This document shows, piece by piece, positions 6,969 to 15,873 of a DNA stretch of 38,120 nt (its first letter is position 1; every line of letters begins with the position of its first letter). Below the pieces are notes generated by a model, which was given only the letters and a program-made list of their open reading frames with translations, was not told the DNA's origin and ran no database searches. Source of the DNA: Micromonospora acroterricola (GTDB lineage: Bacteria > Actinomycetota > Actinomycetes > Mycobacteriales > Micromonosporaceae); assembly GCF_003172955.1 (NCBI RefSeq), contig NZ_QGKR01000216.1:1-38120 (forward strand), read 5' to 3'. The position numbers were made by a program, and so were the translations under genes.

Positions 6969-8093
6969 TCAGCGGCGGATGCCCGCCCAGTCGTGGTGGC
7001 GGCGGACGGTGGAGAGGATGAAGTCGACGACCCGCCGGGAGGTGTCCGGCACCTGGTAGTCGACCGGGCACGGCACCCCCTGCGCGGCCACCTGGGCCAC
7101 CGTCACCTCGACCGCCTCGACCACGCCCTCCGGGTCGAGACCGGTCATGATGATGCCGCCGGCGTCGAGCGCCTCCGGGCGTTCGATCGACTCGCGCAGG
7201 GTCACCGCGGGGAAGCCGAGGATGGCGGCCTCCTCGCTGATCGTTCCGCTGTCCGACAGCGTGCAGTACGCCTTCGTCTGCAGGTGCACGTAGTCGAGCA
7301 GCCCGAACGGCTCGTGGAAGGCGATGCCGTCCAACGCGGTGGCGTCCGGCGCCAGCGCCTCCAGCCGCTTTCGGGTACGCGGGTGGGTGGAGACCAGCAC
7401 CGGCATACCCCACCGGTCGCGCACCGCGACCAGGCAGTCCAGCAGCTGCTGGAGCCGGTCGGGGCGGTCCACGTTCTCCTCCCGGTGCGCGCTGACCAGG
7501 AAGTACCGGCCCCGGTCGAGTTCCAGCTGACTGAGGATGGTCGAGCTGGCGATGGGCGCCCGGTAGTGCTCCAGCACCTCCCGCATCGGCGAGCCGGTGT
7601 GCAGGATCCGACGCGGGTGCAGGCCCTCGGCGAGCAGGTTGCGCCGGGCGTGCTCGGTGTAGACCAGGTTGAAGTCGGCCACGTGGTCCACGAGCCGCCG
7701 GTTGGTCTCCTCCGGCACGTTCAGGTCGAAGCAGCGGTTGCCAGCCTCCATGTGGTAGACCGGCACCCGCATCCGGCGGGCCATCAGCGCGGCGATGCAG
7801 CTGTTGGTGTCGCCGAGCACCAGCAACGCGTCCGGCCGCACCTCGGCGATCGCCGCCTCCATGCCGACCAGCACCCCGCCGAGCACCCGGCCGAGCGACG
7901 AGGTGTCGACGCGGAGGAAGCGGTCCGGTTGCCGCAGGCGCAGCTCCGTGAAGAACACGTCCGAGAGGGTCGTGTCCCAGTTCTGTCCGGTGTGCACCAG
8001 CACGTGGTCCACCGTGTCGTCGAGCCGGGCCAGCACCCGGGACAGTCTGATGATCTCCGGTCGAGTGCCGACCACCGTCATGATCCTGGTCAT
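6969..8093 (-). CDS. fnlC: UDP-HexNAc 2-epimerase of the FnlC/WbjD/CapG type
   Basis: A 374-residue non-hydrolysing UDP-sugar 2-epimerase. Motifs seen: VVGTRPEIIRL at the N-terminus, HTGQNWD, LGDTNS, HMEAGNR, EETNR, SAHREEN (UDP binding) and SDSGTISEEA. TGQN rather than TGQH, and the pairing with fnlA- and fnlB-type genes, point to the last step of UDP-N-acetyl-L-fucosamine synthesis rather than to WecB/MnaA. The start is ATG at 8093, whose ATGA overlaps the stop of the upstream glycosyltransferase by four bases; the frame is open further upstream but that part is only the shadow of the glycosyltransferase gene. It is the last gene of a four-gene minus-strand operon that ends at the stem-loops 6869-6957. 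Confidence 0.9.
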   Translation of the reverse strand: MTRIMTVVGTRPEIIRLSRVLARLDDTVDHVLVHTGQNWDTTLSDVFFTELRLRQPDRFLRVDTSSLGRVLGGVLVGMEAAIAEVRPDALLVLGDTNSCIAALMARRMRVPVYHMEAGNRCFDLNVPEETNRRLVDHVADFNLVYTEHARRNLLAEGLHPRRILHTGSPMREVLEHYRAPIASSTILSQLELDRGRYFLVSAHREENVDRPDRLQQLLDCLVAVRDRWGMPVLVSTHPRTRKRLEALAPDATALDGIAFHEPFGLLDYVHLQTKAYCTLSDSGTISEEAAILGFPAVTLRESIERPEALDAGGIIMTGLDPEGVVEAVEVTVAQVAAQGVPCPVDYQVPDTSRRVVDFILSTVRRHHDWAGIRR

Positions 8094-9328
8094 GCCCGTC
8101 CTCCCTGCGCAGCGGCCTTGGTCAGAATGTCCTCGAACTGGTCGACGCCCACCCGCAGCGACATCCGCTCCTGGTAGACGTGTCGGGCACGGCGGCCCAT
8201 CTCGCGCCGGGTGTCGGCGGGCAGCGCGGCCGCCTGGACGAACCGGTCGGCGAGCGCCTGCCAGTCCTCGGGTGGGCAGGTGAGGCCGACCCCGGTCGAG
8301 CGGACCAGGGCCTCGGCGTCCCCGCCCAGCGCGGCGACGACCGGCACGCCGCAGGCCAGCGCGGCCTGCAGCTTCGACGGGACGGCGGCCCGCACGGCGG
8401 GTACGTCCCGCAGGCAGATGAGCTGCCAGTCCGCCGCGGCGTACAACTCGGCCATCTGCTCGGGCGGACGCCGGCCCACGAACCGCACGTTGTCGGCGCC
8501 GAGGTCGGCCGCGAGCCGGCGGGCGTCGGCCTCGCCGGCCCCGGAGCCGACCAGCACCAGGTCCATCCGGTCGCGGGCGGCGGCCGCCGCCCGGATGGCC
8601 GTGTCGAGGCCCTGGAGGAGGCCGATGTTGCCGGCGAACATCACGGTGCAGCGGCCTCGGTGGCCGAGTGCCGCGCGGGCGTCGTCGGTGGCCGGCACCG
8701 GCCGGAAGAGCGCGTCGTCGGTCCAGTTCCAGACCACCCGCACCCGGTCCGGGTCGGCGCCGCGCGCCACGACCCGGTCGGCCATCGTCGGCGAGATCAC
8801 CACGATCGCGTCGGCCAGCCGGTACGTCCGGCGCATCAACGCGTCGAGCGCCCGCTCCAGCGAGCGCCCGGCCCGGCCGGTCGGCGCCATCCCCGACTGC
8901 ACCACGGATTCCGGCCACAGGTCGTGCACGTGCAGCACGATCGGCGTCCGGCGGGTGGCGCGCAGCAGGGCCGCGGCGGCGATGGCCGTGGGCGGCGGGT
9001 GGTAGACGTACGTGACGTCGACGCCAGCGAGCCACCGCGCCCCGGCCGCCGCACTGGTGGCGCCGAAGGAGAGGTGGCTCAGGGCCCGCCGGGCGGCGGA
9101 GGTGTCATGGCTGGGATAGGCGGGCACCCGCCGGATCGACACCGGCCCGTCGGTCTCCCGGTGCCGCCAGCGCTGTCGCCAGCCCGGGAAGATCCGGCCG
9201 TACGGGTAGCTCGGGAAGGTGGTGAGGACCCGCAGCTCGTGGCCCCGGTCGGCCAACTGGTGCGCCAGGTTGCCCGGGATGAAGACTCCCTCCGGCGGAT
9301 ACCACTGGCTGATCAGGCCAACCTTCAC
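8090..9328 (-). CDS. WbuB-like GT4 glycosyltransferase
   Basis: A 412-residue GT-B fold glycosyltransferase of family GT4. The N-terminus has VGLISQWYPPEG and the acceptor-domain pattern HDLWPESVVQSG typical of WbuB-type enzymes. The C-terminal half has VMFAGNIGLLQGLDT, FVGRRPPEQMAELYAAAD and a PSKLQAALACGVPVV donor-binding region. WbuB-like proteins are found beside fnlABC in enterobacterial O-antigen loci and are thought to transfer FucNAc; the same neighbourhood is seen here. The GTG at 9328 gives a four-base overlap (GTGA) with the upstream fnlB stop, and the 3' end overlaps fnlC by four bases. FucNAc specificity is inferred from context. Confidence 0.88.
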   Translation of the reverse strand: MKVGLISQWYPPEGVFIPGNLAHQLADRGHELRVLTTFPSYPYGRIFPGWRQRWRHRETDGPVSIRRVPAYPSHDTSAARRALSHLSFGATSAAAGARWLAGVDVTYVYHPPPTAIAAAALLRATRRTPIVLHVHDLWPESVVQSGMAPTGRAGRSLERALDALMRRTYRLADAIVVISPTMADRVVARGADPDRVRVVWNWTDDALFRPVPATDDARAALGHRGRCTVMFAGNIGLLQGLDTAIRAAAAARDRMDLVLVGSGAGEADARRLAADLGADNVRFVGRRPPEQMAELYAAADWQLICLRDVPAVRAAVPSKLQAALACGVPVVAALGGDAEALVRSTGVGLTCPPEDWQALADRFVQAAALPADTRREMGRRARHVYQERMSLRVGVDQFEDILTKAAAQGGRA

Positions 9329-10452
9329 GCGCCGACCGCCACCGGAGCCGGTCGGGCCGCCTCCACCGGCTCGGGCCAGGTGTCCGGCCGGTCCGGGTCG
9401 AACAGCTCGTTGGTCCAGAACATCGTCACCAGCTCGTCCGGACCGGTGTTCACCAGCTTGTGCGCCCACATCGTGGGCATGTCCACGAGCACCGGCACGT
9501 CGCCGCTGACCGCGAACCGCAGCACCTCGGCGTCGTCGACCCGGCGGAGGCTGATCTCGGCCGAGCCGCGCAGCACCACGAACCGCTCCACCTTCGCCAG
9601 GTGGAAGTGCTCACCGCGGGTGATGCCGGGAAGGGTGGTGGAGCAGAACGTCTGCCCGGCGCCGCCGTGCGCCTTGACGGTCTCGACCAGCTCACCGCGG
9701 GCGTCCGCCCGGCGGGGCAGAGCGAGCGGGTAGTGCGCCGGGAAGCAGTGCGACCGGTAGGTGTTGAACAGTCGCACGTCGTTCCGGTCCAGCAGGGACG
9801 GGATCTCCCCCGTCCGGTACGTCGCGGCCATCGCGGTGAGCCGGCTGGCCAGCGCCTGGACGCCGATCCGCAGCGGCGGCATGGCCGGATCCCACGAACC
9901 GGCGGCCGGCACGCCGACGAGCCGGGCGGCCGCGTCCGTGACGTGCACCAGACTCAGCTCGCGGTCGGCGTGTACCTCCGGCCGGCCGTCCTCGGCGAGC
10001 ACCCGGCAGAACGTCGCCACCGCCGAGTTGTAGTACGGACGCCCGTGCTCGCCGTAGAGGTTCGGCAGCAGCACGTCGTCGAGGTCGACGCCGGCGCCCG
10101 CGAGCACCCGCGCCGCGGTGGCCTTGGCGTCGCCGTACGGGGTGCCGTTGCCGGCCTGCACCGAGTTGGCGTAGACCACCCGGGCCGGCGGCGTCGCACA
10201 GCGCCGGAGACCCTCCGCGAGCTGCGCGGCGAGCTGGACGTTCCCGCCGGCGACATCGGCCGGCTCACCCCGGTTGACCCCGGCCAGGTGCAGCACCCGG
10301 TCGACCCCGGCGACCTTGGCCGCGACCACGTCCGGGTCGACGAGGTCGCCCCGGGTCACCACGATCGGTTCCGGCCAGCCCAGCGCGCGCAGCAGCACCC
10401 GCACGTGCCACCCGAGGAAACCCCCGGCGCCGGTGACGGCGAGCCTCAGCAC
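9325..10452 (-). CDS. fnlB: FnlB/CapF/WbjC-type reductase/epimerase with cupin domain
   Basis: A 375-residue two-domain enzyme. Residues 1 to about 245 are an SDR domain with VTGAGGFLGWH, and the C-terminal part is a cupin with the metal-binding pattern GEHFHLAKVERFVVLRG and MWAHKLVNTG. In CapF the cupin does a C3 epimerisation and the SDR domain reduces the 4-keto group with NADPH, giving UDP-6-deoxy-L-talose-NAc, which the 2-epimerase turns into UDP-L-FucNAc. Length and domain order fit CapF. The GTG start overlaps the fnlA stop by seven bases and the 3' end overlaps the glycosyltransferase start by four, so all four genes are translationally coupled. Confidence 0.93.
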   Translation of the reverse strand: MLRLAVTGAGGFLGWHVRVLLRALGWPEPIVVTRGDLVDPDVVAAKVAGVDRVLHLAGVNRGEPADVAGGNVQLAAQLAEGLRRCATPPARVVYANSVQAGNGTPYGDAKATAARVLAGAGVDLDDVLLPNLYGEHGRPYYNSAVATFCRVLAEDGRPEVHADRELSLVHVTDAAARLVGVPAAGSWDPAMPPLRIGVQALASRLTAMAATYRTGEIPSLLDRNDVRLFNTYRSHCFPAHYPLALPRRADARGELVETVKAHGGAGQTFCSTTLPGITRGEHFHLAKVERFVVLRGSAEISLRRVDDAEVLRFAVSGDVPVLVDMPTMWAHKLVNTGPDELVTMFWTNELFDPDRPDTWPEPVEAARPAPVAVGA

Positions 10453-11486
10453 GCCAGCACCGGATCCCGCAGCGCCAGCTCCGCGCGCACCTCCGGGAGC
10501 GTCTTCAGCAGCTCGATGATCTCGGGTACGCCGAGCTGCGGCGCGTTCGCCGAGTTGAAGTCCTCGGGCAACCCCTCGCCGAGGTCCCCCTCGGAGACGT
10601 AGAGCGCGTAGTTGAGGTCGCGGGCGTCCAACGGCACCCGGAGGAAGTCGCCGAAGTCCTCGGCCTGGGCGAGTTCCTCCCGGCTGGCCAGCGTCTCGGC
10701 CTGCTTCTCACCGTGCCGTACGCCAATGACGTCGAGCTTGGCGGGCACGTCGAAGAGCTGGCAGACGGCCTCGGCCAGGTCGCCGATGGTGCAGGCGACG
10801 GCCTTGCGGATGAAGATGTCGCCGGGCCGGGCGTGGTGGAAGGCGTGCTCGACCAGCTCGACCGAGTCGGCGAGCGACATCAGGAACCGCGTCATCCCCG
10901 CGTCGGTGACGGTGGGCGCGCGGCCGGCCTTGATCTGCTCGATGAAGAGCGGGATCACCGATCCGCGCGAGTACATGACGTTGCCGTAGCGGACACAGGA
11001 GACCGTGGTGGCGCTGTTCGGGTTGTTCCGGGCGTGGGCCTGGGCCACCTTCTCCATCAGCGCCTTGCTCATGCCCATCGCGTTCACCGGGTAGACGGCC
11101 TTGTCGGTGCTGAGCACCACGACCGATCCGACGCCGTTGCGCTCGGCGGCCTCGATGACGTTGGCGCTGCCCAGCACGTTGGTCCGGACGGCCTCCAGCG
11201 GGAAGAACTCACACGACGGCACCTGCTTGAGAGCGGCGGCGTGGAAGACGTAGTCGATGCCGCGGCTGGCCCGCAGCACCGAGTCGTAGTCGCGCACGTC
11301 CCCGACGTAGTAGCGGACCCGCTCGTCGCCGAGCGACCGGCGCATCGTCTCCTGCTTGGCCTCGTCGCGGCTGAGCACCCGGATCTCGCCGACATCCCGG
11401 TCGAGGAGTCGGCGCACCATGGTCTGGCCGAAGGAACCCGTACCGCCGGTGATGAGCACGCGGCGTCCGGTGGTCGAGAAAGTCAT
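10446..11486 (-). CDS. fnlA: UDP-GlcNAc 4,6-dehydratase/5-epimerase of the FnlA/CapE/WbjB type
   Basis: A 346-residue soluble SDR enzyme that starts UDP-N-acetyl-L-fucosamine synthesis by dehydrating and epimerising UDP-GlcNAc. Visible are LITGGTGSFGQTM near residue 11, SRDEAKQETMR, FHAAALKQVPSCE and STDKAVYPVNAMGMSKALME. The C-terminal HGEKQAETL and DARDLNYALYV segments fit CapE/FnlA. It lacks the membrane part of the dehydratase at 4984-6858, so the locus carries two different 4,6-dehydratases. The start is ATG with GGGAG five bases before it. It is the first gene of the minus-strand FucNAc operon, and its promoter must lie in the divergent region 11487-11759. Confidence 0.93.
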   Translation of the reverse strand: MTFSTTGRRVLITGGTGSFGQTMVRRLLDRDVGEIRVLSRDEAKQETMRRSLGDERVRYYVGDVRDYDSVLRASRGIDYVFHAAALKQVPSCEFFPLEAVRTNVLGSANVIEAAERNGVGSVVVLSTDKAVYPVNAMGMSKALMEKVAQAHARNNPNSATTVSCVRYGNVMYSRGSVIPLFIEQIKAGRAPTVTDAGMTRFLMSLADSVELVEHAFHHARPGDIFIRKAVACTIGDLAEAVCQLFDVPAKLDVIGVRHGEKQAETLASREELAQAEDFGDFLRVPLDARDLNYALYVSEGDLGEGLPEDFNSANAPQLGVPEIIELLKTLPEVRAELALRDPVLAC

Positions 11487-11656
11487 CGATTCTCCCGTGT
11501 CGTCGATTCGGCGGTCCGCTACCCGACGACTCGGCGAGGGAGTCCGGGCAACGCCCGCGCATCAGTCCCGGAGCAGGGGCCGTCTCGGCCGGTTACAGCA
11601 TTCGGGACAACGACAGGTCACCCCACCAGATACGCTTCTCTCCACTAGTTCGTCAC

Positions 11657-11710
11657 AAAGTACGACAAGTAGGAAACAATCGGGGGTACTTGCGGCAGGT
11701 CGTCTACTTT
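11657..11710. promoter_or_regulatory. Nested inverted repeats in the divergent region
   Basis: Two inverted repeats share one centre region: AAAGTA (11657-11662) with TACTTT (11705-11710), and inside them CAAGTA (11666-11671) with TACTTG (11687-11692). Four copies of an AAGTA word in mirrored order, in an unusually AT-rich part of the window, look like a binding site for a dimeric or multimeric regulator between fnlA and the ligase-like gene. No known operator is recognised. Confidence 0.4.
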
Positions 11711-11716
11711 ATTGCA

Positions 11717-11742
11717 CAATCTGCCGTTGGTTCCGCAGATTG
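11717..11742. promoter_or_regulatory. Perfect inverted repeat in front of the ligase-like gene
   Basis: CAATCTGC (11717-11724) and GCAGATTG (11735-11742) are perfect reverse complements with a 10-base spacer. A TAGAAC hexamer at 11748-11753, preceded by TGA, lies six bases before the GTG start at 11760. The repeat would therefore cover the -35 zone of a leaderless promoter and could act as an operator. This reading is inferred. Confidence 0.4.
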
Positions 11743-11759
11743 CCTGATAGAACAACCCC

Positions 11760-13070
11760 GTGCCGTGTCTCCCGTCCCCCGCTCTGCACGACCTGGGCCG
11801 GCACGCGGCCGAAGCACGGCACACACCGGATTCGCCTGCCACGCGTCGTGACCGCACGCCGCGCCGCGACCCGCTGTCTCTGCCATCAGTGCTGGTCCTC
11901 GCCCTCGTCGCGTTCATGGCCGCCCGCCCGCCCTGGTGGTCGTTCAACTACGCGGCCCTCCTCGCCCTTCTCGCGCTCGCCCTGACCGGACGCCTCCCGC
12001 GACTCCGGTGGCCCGACACACTCGCGCTCGCCGCCGCCGGCTGGGCACTGGCCAGTCCCCTGTGGGCCGGCCGCACCGACCTGACGATCCCGGCCGGCTA
12101 CCGCTACGCAACGGTGTGCCTGCTGTTCGTCGCCTGCCGACACGCGGTGCGCCGCAGACGGGATCTCCTCCTGCTCGGCTGGACATACCTAGCCGGCTGC
12201 GTGATCGTCAGTTTGGAGATCATCACCGGCGCTCGCGGTGACCTACGTCAACATGGTCAGCTCGTCGATGTCGCCACCCGGTACGGCGTCGAGGGCCGGG
12301 AACTGAACGCCACCGCCTACACGCTCGCGGTCGGGGTGGTAGTCGCCGTGCTCGTCGGAGCTGGCAACCGGCATCCAGCGGCACGGATCGGCCCCGCGCT
12401 GCTCGCCGTCCCGATGGCATGGGGGATGCTGCTCACCGGCTGCCGCGGCGCTGCCATCGGCGTCCTGCTCGGTCTCGTGGTGCTGGCCCTGGCCTGGCTG
12501 CTGCCGCGGACCACTCGGGCCGCGTCGTTCGGGATCACCGGGCTGCTCGTCGTCGTCGTTCCATTCGGCCTCAGCCCGCAGTCGGCGATGCTCTGGCTCG
12601 ATCAGCTTTATGGCCGTCCCACCGGCGACATCTCCGGACGCCTCGAACTCTGGCCGTACGCGCTGTCGACCTGGAGTGACTCTCCCCTGACCGGCTCCGG
12701 TCCGGGAGTCTTCACCGGCAGCAACCCGTTCGGTATCGGACCCCACAACCTGCTGCTCATCCTCGGCAACGACCTCGGCCTCGTTGGCACACTGTTCTAC
12801 CTCGGCACCATCGCCGGCGCTTGCTGGACGGCAGCCCACGCGTCGCGCCGAGGGCTGCTCGTGACCTGCCTCTACCTCGCGGTCCTCCTGCCGATCTGGC
12901 TGACCGGTCAGTGGGAGGCCGCGTTGGCGATGTGGCTGGCGCTCGCCCTGGTCACTGTCGTGTCGGAGCTGCCCGCGCGGACCCGACCCGCGCACCGCGC
13001 GTCGAGGCACGCGCTGGCTGGACGCGTCCGGCCCACGACCGTCGGCGGAATCACCCGCGTCGGGCGCTGA
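11760..13070 (+). CDS. O-antigen ligase/polymerase-like membrane protein
   Basis: A 436-residue multi-pass membrane protein of the O-antigen ligase superfamily (PF04932; WaaL/Wzy-like). About ten hydrophobic segments are visible from residue 42 on. The long periplasmic-type loop holds GSGPGVFTGSNPFGIGPHNLLL, with the conserved histidine of PHN. In a Gram-positive this would polymerise repeat units or attach the polymer to a surface acceptor. No ribosome binding site precedes the GTG start. A hexamer TAGAAC six bases upstream suggests a leaderless mRNA, but a start further inside (before SVLVLALVAF, residue 43) cannot be excluded. It runs alone on the plus strand between two minus-strand groups. 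Confidence 0.85.
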   Translation: MPCLPSPALHDLGRHAAEARHTPDSPATRRDRTPRRDPLSLPSVLVLALVAFMAARPPWWSFNYAALLALLALALTGRLPRLRWPDTLALAAAGWALASPLWAGRTDLTIPAGYRYATVCLLFVACRHAVRRRRDLLLLGWTYLAGCVIVSLEIITGARGDLRQHGQLVDVATRYGVEGRELNATAYTLAVGVVVAVLVGAGNRHPAARIGPALLAVPMAWGMLLTGCRGAAIGVLLGLVVLALAWLLPRTTRAASFGITGLLVVVVPFGLSPQSAMLWLDQLYGRPTGDISGRLELWPYALSTWSDSPLTGSGPGVFTGSNPFGIGPHNLLLILGNDLGLVGTLFYLGTIAGACWTAAHASRRGLLVTCLYLAVLLPIWLTGQWEAALAMWLALALVTVVSELPARTRPAHRASRHALAGRVRPTTVGGITRVGR

Positions 13071-13091
13071 GCCGACCGGCAGGTGCCCCGT

Positions 13092-14483
13092 TCAACGCTC
13101 GGCGGGCGCCCCGGCGTGGTGCGACGCCTCCGTCCGAGGCGCCGGCGGTCGGCCGATCGGCCGCTGGACGGCCTCGGACAGCACCGCGGCCAGACGCCTC
13201 GCTATCTGGTCCGCCCGGTGGTGACGCACGGCGAAGTCGAGCCCCTGCCGGCCCAGCCGGTCGCGGAGGTCCGCATTCCGACAGAGCCGAGACAGGTCGC
13301 GGGCCAGCAGCGACGGATCGTCGACGCCGACGACCACTCCGCCGCCAGAGTCGGTGAGGTGCGCCATGGAAGCCAGCTCCGCCGGGCCGAAACCCAGCAC
13401 CGGACGGCCTGCGGCGAGGTACTGCGGGATCTTGGTCGACAACGAGTACCGGGTGTACGTCCGGTCGTCGTCCGCGAACGACTCCACGTGTACCAGGATG
13501 TCGGCCTGACGTAGCGCGCCGGCGACCTCCCGGCTGGTCAAGGAGGGGCCGAGACGTACCGCGGGCAGATCGGCGAGGCGGCTGCCGTAGCGGGCGGCGT
13601 CCACCGCGGGCGTGTGCACGGTCAGCCGGACGGGCAGCCCCGCGGTGACCAGTCGGCCCAGCGCCTCGCCCAGCCGCCGCAGCGACCGCCACCGCCCGAG
13701 GTGGAGGCCGCCGACGTAGCGCAGCTCGACCGGTGTGCCCGGCGGAGACGGATGCGCCCGCTCCCCTTCGGGGTCGGCGAAGTCCGCGATGTCCACGCAG
13801 TTCCCGAAAGCGGCGAACGGGAGCCCATAACGCCGCTCGTACTCCCGGGCCATCGGCTCGCTGATGCCGAGGCCGTACGAGGAGTGTCGCAGCACCGTGC
13901 GCAGCTCGGCCCGGGCTGCGTGGCGGGCCAGACCCAGTACCCGGCCGTCGGCGTAGAGCGTGGTGGGCCAGTCATCCATGAAGTGCGGTACCAGTGGCAC
14001 ACCGCACTCCCGGGCCGCCGCCACCGCCAGCCGCATCAGGCGAATGCTGCCCAGCGTCGCGTACACCACCTCGGGCCGCTGCGCCCGCAGCCACTCGCGG
14101 ATCGAAGCCGGAACCCGAACCGGGGTGAGGTCGAAGAAGCCGGACAGCTCCCTGCGCAACCACCCGCGCACCCGGCCGGGCTCGGTCATCGAGGACGCCG
14201 GGCCACCGCCTTCTCCGCCACCCGACACTGCCGCCGGGCCCGGGCGCTGGGTCCGTTTCCGCAGGCGGATCAGGTGGTGTTCCACGGGGGCGATCTCGAT
14301 GCCGGTGCGCGCGAAGGTGGCACAGACGTCCGTCGACGGCTCTCGGTCCTCCGTGTACAGCTGGGCGAGCCGGTCCTGGGGCCAGCCGCCGAAAAGGTTC
14401 GACAAGGTGATGCCGGTGCCAGCGTCGCGGCTGAACGCTGCTCCGCTGACCACAAGCACCCGGGGGTGTCGCTCAGACGGCAA
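13092..14483 (-). CDS. Glycosyltransferase, GT4-like
   Basis: A 463-residue GT-B fold protein. The N-terminal half has RVLVVSGAAFSRDAGTGITLSNLF, and a middle stretch of about residues 80-100 is a glycine/proline-rich linker that may be disordered. The C-terminal half has LRYVGGLHLGRWRSL, RLGPSLTSREVAGALRQADILVHVE and SLSTKIPQYLAAGRPVLGFG, typical of the donor domain. It should add a sugar from a nucleotide donor to the lipid-linked repeat unit; donor unknown. The TTG at 14483 overlaps the upstream flippase by 11 bases and has GAGG nine bases before it. A GTG at 14459 (residue 9) is the alternative start. The last about 25 residues are low complexity. Confidence 0.82.
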   Translation of the reverse strand: MPSERHPRVLVVSGAAFSRDAGTGITLSNLFGGWPQDRLAQLYTEDREPSTDVCATFARTGIEIAPVEHHLIRLRKRTQRPGPAAVSGGGEGGGPASSMTEPGRVRGWLRRELSGFFDLTPVRVPASIREWLRAQRPEVVYATLGSIRLMRLAVAAARECGVPLVPHFMDDWPTTLYADGRVLGLARHAARAELRTVLRHSSYGLGISEPMAREYERRYGLPFAAFGNCVDIADFADPEGERAHPSPPGTPVELRYVGGLHLGRWRSLRRLGEALGRLVTAGLPVRLTVHTPAVDAARYGSRLADLPAVRLGPSLTSREVAGALRQADILVHVESFADDDRTYTRYSLSTKIPQYLAAGRPVLGFGPAELASMAHLTDSGGGVVVGVDDPSLLARDLSRLCRNADLRDRLGRQGLDFAVRHHRADQIARRLAAVLSEAVQRPIGRPPAPRTEASHHAGAPAER

Positions 14484-15873
14484 TTGGTTCGACCTCTCTC
14501 TCCTGAGCCGGCGCAGGCGAGCGCCGCAACGTCCGGCGGTATCCGTAGAGCGCTGCCGGCAGGACCGTCAGCGCGTATCCGGCGGCCCCGACCCAGGGCA
14601 CGGCGGCCGCACCGAACCACCTGGCGCCGTACCACTTGCCGGGAATCGACAGCGCCAGGAAGGCCACCCAGCCCACCAGTTGAGGGACGACGACACCGGC
14701 GGCGTTCTGCACCATGAAGCGCGGCGACAGTGCCGCCTGGATGATCCACCACACCGCCAGCCCCGCGAGCAGCCACCGGTCGTCGTCGATCGGCACCGGT
14801 AGCCACGCGGCGAAGAGCCGGTCCCCGAAGCAGACCAGGGACACCGCCGGCACCGCGGCGAAGAGCACGGACAGCACGGTCATCCGGCGAGTGGTCCGCC
14901 GCACCCAGCCGAGCTGCCCGCGGGCAAGTGCCTCCCCGTTGGCCGGCCACAGCGGTACGTTGATCAGGACCACGAGTTGACCGAGTTGCGCCAGCAGCTT
15001 CGCCGGCACTACGAAGCCGGCCACCGCGGACAGCCCGAGCACGTGCGCGATGACCAGGGTGTCGGCGTTCGTACCGAGCGACATGACAACGGTCACCACG
15101 AAGAACAGCCCGCTGAGTCGGGTCAGTTCCCATGCCGTCCGGGCGTCGACAGCCCGGAGCCGAGGTCGGATCGTGCGGTGCGCGCGCCTGAAGAACCAGA
15201 CCGTGTTGACCGCGTTGACCAGCGGCGGCGCGGCAACCGAGGCCACGATCACGAGCAGTGGGGACAGTCCGGCGGCAACGACGGCGAGGACCAACCCGAG
15301 CCCGGTGAGGCTGGCTACCGCCTGCCAGATGTTGCTGCGGCCCACCTGCTGGTAGGCGTACTGAACACGGGTGATCAGGGCAAGGGGCACGTTCACCAGG
15401 AACGCGGTGAGGCAGAGCAGGGCGATCAGCCGCGTCTGCGCCTGGGTGACCTCACCCGCGACGTTGAACAGCGACGTCCAGGCGATGGTGTCGGCCAGCA
15501 GCCACAGCACGGCGATCATGGCGGCCGCCAGCAGCGAGAGCGCCAGGTACGCGCTGGAGACGTACCCCTGAGCACGGCGGTCGTCACCGTGGGCGTAGCA
15601 CGGGGCCAACTTGGTCATCAGCCCGCTGCCCAGGCCGAGGTCGGCGAAGGACGCCATGCCGACGAGCGCGACAACGGCCATCCAGAGCCCATACAGATCG
15701 GTGCCGAAGTACGGCAGGGTCAGCGGGACGAGCACGATCGGGGCGACAAAGCCGACCCCCCTGCTCAACAGGGCGGTGGCGACGCCGGACACCAGCCGGC
15801 GGCTTCGGTCGGGCGGACGGCGGCGCGCCGAAAGCGGACGCGCGGCCCGCTCGGCGGGCCCGTCGGACAACAC
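14473..15873 (-). CDS. Wzx-like polysaccharide flippase, copy 1
   Basis: A 466-residue membrane protein of the polysaccharide transporter (MOP/PST) superfamily, expected to flip lipid-linked repeat units outward. Residues about 30-455 contain 12 or so hydrophobic segments. The N-terminus has VSGVATALLSRGVGFVAPI and YGLWMAVVALVGMASFADLG. A distinctive stretch INVPLWPANGEALARG followed by WVRRTTRRM recurs almost unchanged in the second flippase at 22273-23796, so the two are paralogues. The GTG start has no clear binding site. It overlaps the following glycosyltransferase by 11 bases, making a two-gene operon. Confidence 0.9.
   Translation of the reverse strand: MLSDGPAERAARPLSARRRPPDRSRRLVSGVATALLSRGVGFVAPIVLVPLTLPYFGTDLYGLWMAVVALVGMASFADLGLGSGLMTKLAPCYAHGDDRRAQGYVSSAYLALSLLAAAMIAVLWLLADTIAWTSLFNVAGEVTQAQTRLIALLCLTAFLVNVPLALITRVQYAYQQVGRSNIWQAVASLTGLGLVLAVVAAGLSPLLVIVASVAAPPLVNAVNTVWFFRRAHRTIRPRLRAVDARTAWELTRLSGLFFVVTVVMSLGTNADTLVIAHVLGLSAVAGFVVPAKLLAQLGQLVVLINVPLWPANGEALARGQLGWVRRTTRRMTVLSVLFAAVPAVSLVCFGDRLFAAWLPVPIDDDRWLLAGLAVWWIIQAALSPRFMVQNAAGVVVPQLVGWVAFLALSIPGKWYGARWFGAAAVPWVGAAGYALTVLPAALYGYRRTLRRSPAPAQEREVEPIAV

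Noticed and set aside
4813..7413. Very long minus-strand open frame opposite the 4,6-dehydratase gene
   Set aside because: It is antisense to a well-supported gene, has no family motifs and a low-complexity His/Asp/Gly/Arg composition, as expected of a GC-rich shadow frame.
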